DNA of 41,448 bases from Chromatiales bacterium. Lineage in GTDB: Bacteria > Pseudomonadota > Gammaproteobacteria > UBA6429. Positions 36,614 through 41,448 of the stretch are shown here, in pieces. Positions within the stretch are counted from its first letter, which is position 1, and each line of letters opens with the position of its first letter. The translations under genes were made by a program, and so were the position numbers. The notes beneath the pieces were generated by a model. That model saw only the letters and a program-made list of their open reading frames with translations. It was not told where the DNA came from and did no database searches. The DNA is taken from NCBI GenBank assembly GCA_027076405.1, contig JALTJN010000423.1, positions 1-41,448 of the forward strand. The letters run 5' to 3'.

Positions 36614-37570
36614 TTAACTGCTTATAATTTCTTTATACTGAGCATCTAAAAAGGCTTTTATCTTTTCTTTCTCAACATCGATTTTTTTATAAAGCAATTC
36701 GTTATCCTGAATTATTTTTGTTCGACAATCTTTCATAAACGTTTTAAAGCGTATTTTTTTTAGTACATTTTTGTCTGTAAAAGCAAAGTAATGCAATGGG
36801 TAACCCGGAGTGCTTTTATTAATGATATAAACGCCATTTTGGTTTTCACGCTCACCTGTATCTGATATCTCATGCTGCGTCTTATCTAAGTAACTGCGAG
36901 CCCTTTTTTCAAGCTCATAAAGTACGGACTCCTTTCCGTTAGCATTTGTTTTTAAGTCTAGTATGTAGTATTCGCCATCTTTTTTTTCATCATTCTCTCC
37001 CCTGTACATTTTATGGGGAACCAGCTGCTTGATATACTTTTGGCTAAACTCTTCCACCTCACGGATGATATATTTCACCACCATATTTAGTGAGGCGTAG
37101 GTAAAGTGATCGTCTATTAATAAGCGCGCCCAACATAAATCCAATGTGCCTTGGTACGGCCTTTCTAGACTATCTTCACCGTATGTAATCAGTCCTGCCT
37201 GAAACTTATAATCATCATAGTCATAATCATAAAGGGTTTCAAAATGAGTAATATCAACGTCATTGGCAAAATGCTCATTTATGAAAATCAAATCTTCACC
37301 TATGCCCAGTAAGGGCATCAATAGTGTGTTGAGTTTTGTTGATTGCTCATTGCTTTGATCTATGAAGATCTGATCCAGCTCGATTTGTGATGACACTTTT
37401 ATGCCAAATAATTCCTCTTGAAGGTATATGATGACGGCATCCAGTTCATCTATTGGCATTGTCTGCCGGTATTTCAGTTGATCTTTTTCATTCATTGAAA
37501 AATACAACGGGCAGACTTTCATTAGTGCGCGTGTCAGTAGTGGTGACATGTTGTTCGTTGTTTTATTCAT
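36614..37570 (-). CDS. Hypothetical protein, possible nuclease-like D-x-K segment
   Basis: I do not recognise this 318-aa protein. It is acidic and helical. One segment, GEYYILDLKTNANGKESV, followed by ELEKRARSYLD, resembles the E...D-x-K strand and following helix of PD-(D/E)xK enzymes, but this is weak. It lies between the terminator of the intact metallophosphoesterase unit and the broken metallophosphoesterase, with 71 bp to the latter, so it probably shares a transcript with it. An internal ATG at codon 8 is an alternative start; neither has a good Shine-Dalgarno. Confidence 0.55.
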   Translation of the reverse strand: MNKTTNNMSPLLTRALMKVCPLYFSMNEKDQLKYRQTMPIDELDAVIIYLQEELFGIKVSSQIELDQIFIDQSNEQSTKLNTLLMPLLGIGEDLIFINEHFANDVDITHFETLYDYDYDDYKFQAGLITYGEDSLERPYQGTLDLCWARLLIDDHFTYASLNMVVKYIIREVEEFSQKYIKQLVPHKMYRGENDEKKDGEYYILDLKTNANGKESVLYELEKRARSYLDKTQHEISDTGERENQNGVYIINKSTPGYPLHYFAFTDKNVLKKIRFKTFMKDCRTKIIQDNELLYKKIDVEKEKIKAFLDAQYKEIISS

Positions 37571-37660
37571 ATTGGCTGTTTTGTAAAAGTTTGAGACAGG
37601 TGTGGTGTGGATGCGATGCTGTACATTGAACGAAGGCGTGACTTTTTCTTGCGCAAAGAA

Positions 37661-37683
37661 AAAGCCTCCCGTGGGGAGGCTTT
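37661..37683 (-). terminator. Rho-independent terminator
   Basis: AAAGCCTCCC (37661-37670) and GGGAGGCTTT (37674-37683) form a 10-bp stem with a 3-nt loop. Read on the minus strand, the stem ends in a run of five or more T. It lies 22 bp after the TAA at 37706-37708 and closes the transcription unit of the intact metallophosphoesterase. Confidence 0.85.
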
Positions 37684-37705
37684 AGAATAATTCGGGGACT
37701 CTTGG

Positions 37706-37822
37706 TTATGCCAGTTCGCCTGGAACCCAATTTGGGCGGTAAGTGAACACCGCTTGCGCAGCCCCGTGTACATCCACTTGGGTAAAGTATAGTCCTTTGG
37801 TTTTAGCCTGTCGATGGATATC
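37706..37822 (-). other. Short open segment between metallophosphoesterase and terminator (gene remnant or start-less small gene)
   Basis: A frame ending at TAA 37706-37708 reads KGLYFTQVDVHG, AQAVFTYRPNWVPGELA, which has strongly protein-like composition and stops just before the terminator. No ATG, GTG or TTG opens it before an in-frame stop upstream. An ATG at 37805-37807 in the neighbouring frame (MISIDR) would need a +1 shift to join it. It may be the end of a small protein whose gene has a frameshift, or may start at an unusual codon. I do not recognise it. Confidence 0.35.
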
Positions 37823-39287
37823 ATTTGGTTTGTTCCTGATGGGTTGTGAGCTCGTCTGATATCCATTTCATTAGCTGCTGCTTTACATTTTCCATGCGTT
37901 TAAGGGCACTGTCATAATAGGATTTTGAGGTGTATGTTGAGTTTTTCAGCTCGTTAAATGCGGGTGAATAACTGGCATCAACATAAACGGTTTTATCCGG
38001 GGTGGGATATTGTTCAAAGTAGGATGGGATTGGTTCTATCTCTTTATCCTCATTCTTATTCTCACATTTACTCTCACCTTTATACTCTGCGAGATCGTTT
38101 AGTGTGGGGTTCAGGTTTGATAGCACGGGTTGTAAGAGCTTGCGGGTGGCTTGGTTGAACGCATCGGCAAGTGCTTCCATATGTCTGGCGGCAAGGTCCG
38201 CAATAATGGCATCTTTGCTGTGGGCGTAGGGCTTTAAGGCGATGGCTTGCTGGTAGGGCTCTTCCCATTTCTGTGCGAGCCGTTCACATTGAGGCCAAAG
38301 TGCGGGCTTTATGCCGTCATCTAAATCAATCACCCAGTCTGGCTTGAATTGAAACAAGGTTCCTTGTGTGGGGTCGAGTATTGACGTTGTGTCTTGGCCG
38401 TCACGACAATAGATATAACGTTCGTTTTCGGGGACGCTGACTAAGGGGTAGCCTCTGGGGTTTGCGCTAAAGCGGATGCCTTTTGTGGCATAGTCCTGTA
38501 CCCAGTGAACGTGACCATGTAACCACAGGTTGATGTTCTTGTGGTGCGTTTGAATTAGCTCACTGAGGTCTGAGGCATAACTGGCTATCCGGTATAGGTT
38601 AAGCCGGTCACGGGGATCTGGGTACCAATATTCTGGGTTTAACAGGGTGTCCTTTTGTATCAGGGACTGTATCGAATTATATAGGGGGGCATGATGGGTG
38701 ACGATGACGGTTTTTCCGTCATGGTGGGTATCAAGCGCCTTTTTGAGCCAGCGTATGGCTTGTTTATGTTTGCTGTAGGCGGCGTGCGGCAGAAAACGTT
38801 CTTTACTTTTTTCGGTCAGCCCAAAGGACTCTAACCAGCGTTCACCGGTCTTTTTACCGGCTTTTGTGCTCCACCATTTTTTGTCGAAGATATAGCGGTG
38901 ATCATTAACGCGCATTTGTGCGGATTGCATTAAGCCAGGGTGACCTTTGCCGTAGTTGGTCCACAGGGTGCTTCCTAGAAACCGCACACCATCAATAACG
39001 ATTGAGTCGTTCTGTAAGTAATGCACGCCATAAATCTTGGCGACTTTTTTTAGGTCACGATGCAGGCTATCAATGTCAAAAGTGTAGTATTCATGATTAC
39101 CGGCCACATAAATGACGGGTGTGTTTAAGCGCTCCATTTGTTTGGCGGCCCAGATGATGCCTAAGTAGCCATTATGGATATCACCCGCAAGTACGATGAC
39201 ATCCGCATTGGTGGGTTCAATGTCGGGGAGATCATATTCGTCCCCGAGGTATTCCCAGTGCGTATCACTTAGAAGCTGTATTTTCAT
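37821..39287 (-). CDS. Calcineurin-like metallophosphoesterase with ~200-aa C-terminal extension
   Basis: This 488-aa protein has all metal-binding blocks: LSDTHWEY (N-terminus), LAGDIHNG near 33, VAGNHEYY near 60, VTHHAPLY near 197 and LWLHGHVHW near 258. The first ~290 residues form the phosphoesterase; the rest is helical with an EGESKCENKNEDKEIEP-like charged linker and no recognised domain. The fold cleaves phosphomono- or diesters, and substrates in accessory regions can include cyclic nucleotides or nucleic acid ends. It is homologous to the broken gene at 35744-36542 but differs in the extension. An 18-bp perfect palindrome lies 12 bp before its ATG. Codon and base use is more GC-rich than in the 29-34 kb genes. 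Confidence 0.8.
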   Translation of the reverse strand: MKIQLLSDTHWEYLGDEYDLPDIEPTNADVIVLAGDIHNGYLGIIWAAKQMERLNTPVIYVAGNHEYYTFDIDSLHRDLKKVAKIYGVHYLQNDSIVIDGVRFLGSTLWTNYGKGHPGLMQSAQMRVNDHRYIFDKKWWSTKAGKKTGERWLESFGLTEKSKERFLPHAAYSKHKQAIRWLKKALDTHHDGKTVIVTHHAPLYNSIQSLIQKDTLLNPEYWYPDPRDRLNLYRIASYASDLSELIQTHHKNINLWLHGHVHWVQDYATKGIRFSANPRGYPLVSVPENERYIYCRDGQDTTSILDPTQGTLFQFKPDWVIDLDDGIKPALWPQCERLAQKWEEPYQQAIALKPYAHSKDAIIADLAARHMEALADAFNQATRKLLQPVLSNLNPTLNDLAEYKGESKCENKNEDKEIEPIPSYFEQYPTPDKTVYVDASYSPAFNELKNSTYTSKSYYDSALKRMENVKQQLMKWISDELTTHQEQTK

Positions 39288-39299
39288 GATCAGTCCGAG

Positions 39300-39317
39300 G
39301 TGTAATATATATTACAC
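39300..39317. promoter_or_regulatory. 18-bp perfect palindrome upstream of the metallophosphoesterase (possible operator)
   Basis: GTGTAATAT followed by its exact reverse complement ATATTACAC, with no spacer, 12 bp before the ATG at 39287. It lies between the terminator at 39337-39367 and the gene, where a promoter must be, so it probably is an operator. A 15-base part recurs at 7588-7602 before the first recombinase. Confidence 0.5.
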
Positions 39318-39336
39318 TTTTAGGGGTTCAAAACGC

Positions 39337-39367
39337 ACAAAAGCAGCCGGTTGCTGGCTGCTTTTGT
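39337..39367 (-). terminator. Rho-independent terminator (possibly bidirectional)
   Basis: ACAAAAGCAGCC (39337-39348) and GGCTGCTTTTGT (39356-39367) form a 12-bp stem around a 7-nt loop with a T4 tract in the stem end on either strand. It follows the minus-strand membrane-protein gene by 29 bp and insulates it from the metallophosphoesterase unit. Confidence 0.75.
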
Positions 39368-39396
39368 CTGTGTGTATCTTGTTGTTGGGGTTTAGG

Positions 39397-40068
39397 TCAT
39401 GCGGGATAAGCTCTGGGTTCGGCTGGTTGTTCCAGATCGCCATCGATAAATTTTTTAATAACCAACATCCACTTTTCGGCTTCTTCATAGGGCATGGGGG
39501 CAAAGACTTTGGGGTTGTCTATGTCGTCGAGGTCGAAATAGAGGCCGGTTTCAAGTGCGGCCGCGCGTTGGTTGCGACCATTGGCCCGAGCGATATCTGA
39601 CCGCTCTACCAGTGTTGTATTACCGACTGACTCTAGCGTGCCGTATTCTGGAGAGTAGGCACTGTAGTTTAAAATCTGCGCTGGGCTAAATAGGCTGTTT
39701 TTACTGGCTTCATAGAGGTTTGAGTTATCGATTACGGCCATTTTATTCTCTGATAAATCTAGCCCAATGCTACCGATAGAGCTGGCATTGTAATAATCTG
39801 CTTGTTTTAGCTCTTTTTGCACTACATCCACAAATCGGAGAATGGACTCATTGGCTTTTCTGGCCTGTCGTTTGGCCAGTTTGTGGCATAGAAAAATAGG
39901 GGTTATCACCGCTAATACAACGGCAACTAGCATGAATGCGGTGAAATCACCTAGCTGCCAGCCTATCAGGCCGGAGGGTATGATACTCAGCAGCATAAAG
40001 CTTGGGGTGTATACCATTAAGTTTCGGGTTCGAAATGAGGCGATTTGTGTTTTGCCCATTAATTCCAT
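39397..40068 (-). CDS. Small membrane protein with two N-terminal transmembrane helices
   Basis: This 223-aa protein has two hydrophobic segments (about residues 18-37 and 41-61) followed by a basic KLAKRQARK stretch, predicting a hairpin anchor with a cytoplasmic C-terminal domain of ~155 residues. That domain is soluble and acidic and has no motif I recognise. ATG 40068 follows GGAG by 5 nt. It is divergent from the Cro/C1-like repressor gene, and three copies of that repressor's probable operator fill the shared intergenic region. It may be the regulated effector of this small unit; a membrane role is the only supported statement. Confidence 0.6.
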   Translation of the reverse strand: MELMGKTQIASFRTRNLMVYTPSFMLLSIIPSGLIGWQLGDFTAFMLVAVVLAVITPIFLCHKLAKRQARKANESILRFVDVVQKELKQADYYNASSIGSIGLDLSENKMAVIDNSNLYEASKNSLFSPAQILNYSAYSPEYGTLESVGNTTLVERSDIARANGRNQRAAALETGLYFDLDDIDNPKVFAPMPYEEAEKWMLVIKKFIDGDLEQPAEPRAYPA

Positions 40069-40181
40069 TTTAGCTCCGTGATAAACCTACATTTCTCATT
40101 AATTTAAATTACTTGCAACAATTTGGAGCCTTATTGAAATAAGCCCAAAATAGCCTTTCATGACAGAAAACCAGTAAAAAA

Positions 40182-40196
40182 CTAAAAATATCTTAG
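40182..40196. promoter_or_regulatory. Repressor operator copy 1
   Basis: CTAAAAATATCTTAG, the copy with one changed base in the left arm, nearest to the start of the divergent membrane-protein gene. It shares the CTAA-N7-TTAG pattern of the two downstream copies and of the copy at 41078. Confidence 0.7.
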
Positions 40197-40206
40197 TATT
40201 TAGCCA

Positions 40207-40249
40207 AATACTAAGTATTCCTTAGTACATAGTCAAGCCAAAACTAAGA
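40207..40249 (+). repeat. 43-bp direct repeat, copy A
   Basis: This segment matches 41074-41116 at 32 of 43 positions without a gap. The match covers operator copy 2, a shared CAAGCCAAA block and the first bases of operator copy 3. The two copies lie in the same orientation and flank the repressor gene and its convergent neighbour. Confidence 0.65.
40211..40225. promoter_or_regulatory. Repressor operator copy 2
   Basis: CTAAGTATTCCTTAG, with perfect 5-bp inverted arms CTAAG/CTTAG. Its centre is 29 bp from copy 1 and 33 bp from copy 3, close to three helical turns, which suits cooperative binding. Confidence 0.75.
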
Positions 40250-40258
40250 ACATCTTAG
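40244..40258. promoter_or_regulatory. Repressor operator copy 3
   Basis: CTAAGAACATCTTAG, perfect 5-bp arms, ending 27 bp before the repressor ATG at 40286. It is well placed to block the repressor's own promoter. Confidence 0.75.
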
Positions 40259-40285
40259 CCATGTATTTGCACTTAAAGCCCAGAC

Positions 40286-40591
40286 ATGACTAAACAACCA
40301 CCTATTAGTAAACGACTTAAAGAATTACGATTGGAAGCAGGATTGACCCAAGACAAACTTGGCATACTTGCAGGCATTGATGAACACTCTTCAAGCGCAC
40401 GGGTGAATCAGTATGAAAAAGCTAAACATGTACCCGACTATGACACTATTCAGCGTTTTGCTAAAATATTTAAAGTTCCGTCCTGTTACTTTTATGCAGA
40501 AGATGACTCACTGGCTTTAATGATACGCCTGCTTGGTAAACGGCCCACACAGGAGCAAGTCAAATTAATCAAAAAATTAACTCATTCTTAG
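40286..40591 (+). CDS. Cro/C1-type (XRE) helix-turn-helix repressor
   Basis: This 101-aa protein has a classic HTH_3 domain: ISKRLKELRLEAGLTQDKLG (helices 1-2), then SSSARVNQYEKAKHVPDYDT (recognition region) and LFKVPS-like FAKIFKVPSCYFY closing the fold by residue ~72. A short C-terminal tail follows. Small single-domain regulators of this type commonly control phage or mobile-element cassettes. Three operator-like palindromes lie just upstream and a fourth is before the neighbouring opposite-strand gene, so it probably represses itself, the divergent membrane protein and the convergent gene. Its stop overlaps the neighbour's stop by 3 bp. Confidence 0.85.
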   Translation: MTKQPPISKRLKELRLEAGLTQDKLGILAGIDEHSSSARVNQYEKAKHVPDYDTIQRFAKIFKVPSCYFYAEDDSLALMIRLLGKRPTQEQVKLIKKLTHS

Positions 40592-41034
40592 TGCTTTAGT
40601 GCAGTTTTAAATGATAAAACTGGATTGATTAAATCAGCCTCGTTAGTATCAAAACTTGAATCAACATACCTATTACCAGACTGAAGAATATATATAAAGG
40701 CTAATTGCTTTGTTTTTGACTTAGGCTCAATAGCTGTCCAAATTTCTTTTATAACATCCATCGTCCAACTATTTTTACCGTTTAAGTATGCAGGTGAAAC
40801 CAAATTAACTTCATTAATGTTTACGTCTTGAGATTGGCTCAAATCAACCAATTGCTCGATTTGTTGAAAAAGACTAATACAGGCCTTCTGGCAGTCACTT
40901 CGACGCTCATCAGTATAGCTAACAAAGTACCAGGGCATATGTAACTGAACATTGATTGTTGACCAAACATGCTGGCCAGTCTTCCTGATTTGCTTTGGAA
41001 TTGAAATTTTTGCTTCATCAAAGCTTTCGAACAT
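40588..41034 (-). CDS. Hypothetical protein under probable control of the XRE repressor
   Basis: An in-frame ATG exists at 41070, but ATG 41034 has an AGAGAG site 5 nt upstream and leaves the operator at 41078-41092 entirely in non-coding DNA, so I prefer it (148 aa, starting MFESFDEAKISIPK). I recognise no family. It is soluble, with an aromatic MPWYFVSY strand and mixed helices and strands. It is convergent with the repressor, overlapping at the stops. Sharing an operator with the repressor suggests that it is a cassette effector or counter-regulator (inferred). Confidence 0.55.
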   Translation of the reverse strand: MFESFDEAKISIPKQIRKTGQHVWSTINVQLHMPWYFVSYTDERRSDCQKACISLFQQIEQLVDLSQSQDVNINEVNLVSPAYLNGKNSWTMDVIKEIWTAIEPKSKTKQLAFIYILQSGNRYVDSSFDTNEADLINPVLSFKTALKH

Positions 41035-41073
41035 GATTACTCTCTTTGAAAATTGAAAAGTGCCAACCAATGA

Positions 41074-41116
41074 AATACTAAGTAATTCTTAGCTTAAGAG
41101 CAAGCCAAAGGTAAGA
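41074..41116 (+). repeat. 43-bp direct repeat, copy B
   Basis: This copy is 32/43 identical to 40207-40249. Operator copy 4 and the CAAGCCAAA block are conserved; the second operator half is degenerate here. Confidence 0.65.
41078..41092. promoter_or_regulatory. Repressor operator copy 4
   Basis: CTAAGTAATTCTTAG with the same perfect CTAAG/CTTAG arms, 43 bp before the preferred start of the minus-strand gene at 41034. It indicates that the repressor also controls this gene. Confidence 0.7.
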
Positions 41117-41339
41117 TTAAATATTACTAAGCTACATTAATGCATTAAGGCTACAAAAGTACCTAGTAGTCAGGAATATAAAATGGTAACTTTACAGTTA
41201 TTAATGAGAAAAAATTTACAGCCAAGCTCAGCAAAACCGAGAAACCATACGATATTATGTTTAGAAAACAACACATTACTCGAAAATTAAAAATATCTTT
41301 ACATATGTGTACCACTTATAATAAATGCGGATAAACGAC

Positions 41340-41393
41340 AGGTGCGATTTTATTGACATGTAAATTTATTTCTGTGCGAATAAATTCGCACCT
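41340..41393. repeat. REP-like inverted repeat
   Basis: AGGTGCGATTTTATT (41340-41354) pairs with AATAAATTCGCACCT (41379-41393) at 14 of 15 positions, and the right half is itself a small palindrome (GTGCGAAT/ATTCGCAC, 41374-41391). Such short GC-tipped hairpins are typical of dispersed extragenic repeats. The rest of the tail (41117-41448) shows no convincing gene. Confidence 0.6.
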
Positions 41394-41448
41394 ACAACAC
41401 CGATTAAACTAAAATGCAAAAACACGAAATAAAAACCTGCCCCCGCTG

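Noticed and set aside
37567..37866. 99-codon minus-strand frame between metallophosphoesterase and the unknown gene
   Set aside because: It reads straight through the strong terminator hairpin at 37661-37683, and a different frame in the same stretch has the better coding look.
41183..41290. 35-codon frame in the right-hand tail
   Set aside because: No ribosome site and no recognisable sequence; AT-rich chance frame is more likely.
1..41448. CRISPR arrays, tRNA or rRNA genes, classical insertion sequences
   Set aside because: I saw no regularly spaced repeats, no cloverleaf or rRNA-like stretches and no DDE transposase motifs.

Overview
The window looks like an accessory (genomic) island in a low-GC gammaproteobacterium. 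The first 134 bases are the zinc-ribbon tail of a B12-dependent ribonucleotide reductase (NrdJ-type), which is probably the chromosomal flank. Everything after it is mobile, defensive or toxin-related. I cannot name the genus: no rRNA, tRNA or housekeeping gene other than the NrdJ tail is present.

Layout. (1) 339-7188, + strand: a compact five-gene operon of nucleosidase-EAD1, helical partner, two different P-loop GTPases and a large GAP1-like protein. I read it as a 'double GTPase' conflict system in which the GTPases gate a nucleotide-cleaving effector. (2) 7619-13059, +: four overlapping genes, three divergent tyrosine recombinases plus a small HTH/coiled-coil/CxxC protein. This is a multi-recombinase mobility module of the gamma-mobile-trio/Tn554 kind and probably moved this island. 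(3) 13146-27240, +: seven tightly coupled genes, namely a ribbon-helix-helix regulator behind a strong palindrome, a DUF4007-like protein, a 1157-aa ATPase, a DndC/PAPS-reductase-like sulfur enzyme, then DptF-, DptG- and DptH-like proteins. A phosphorothioation-associated methyltransferase (27262-29136) is convergent. This looks like a DNA sulfur-modification and restriction system in which the usual DndB/D/E are absent and BREX-4-like parts take their place. (4) 29367-33826, -: an OLD-family ATPase/Toprim nuclease followed by a UvrD-like helicase, the Gabija (class 2 OLD) arrangement. (5) 34337-35556, +: an orphan AHH-nuclease toxin tip, with an interrupted N-terminal extension, and its probable immunity protein. 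(6) 35744-40068, -: a frameshifted metallophosphoesterase, an unknown gene, a second intact metallophosphoesterase with a long C-terminal extension, and a small membrane protein. Base composition around 37.6-40.1 kb is visibly more GC-rich than the 29-34 kb block. (7) 40182-41116: a Cro/C1-type repressor with three upstream copies of a 15-bp palindrome and a fourth copy in front of the neighbouring opposite-strand gene, giving a small local regulon. The window ends with a REP-like inverted repeat.

The genes appear to form a stacked defence island: at least three multi-gene defence systems and one toxin/immunity pair lie next to a dedicated recombination module. The most novel-looking parts are the hybrid sulfur-modification operon (13146-29136) and the double-GTPase operon (339-7188). 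All family assignments are from reading motifs by eye; no database search was run.
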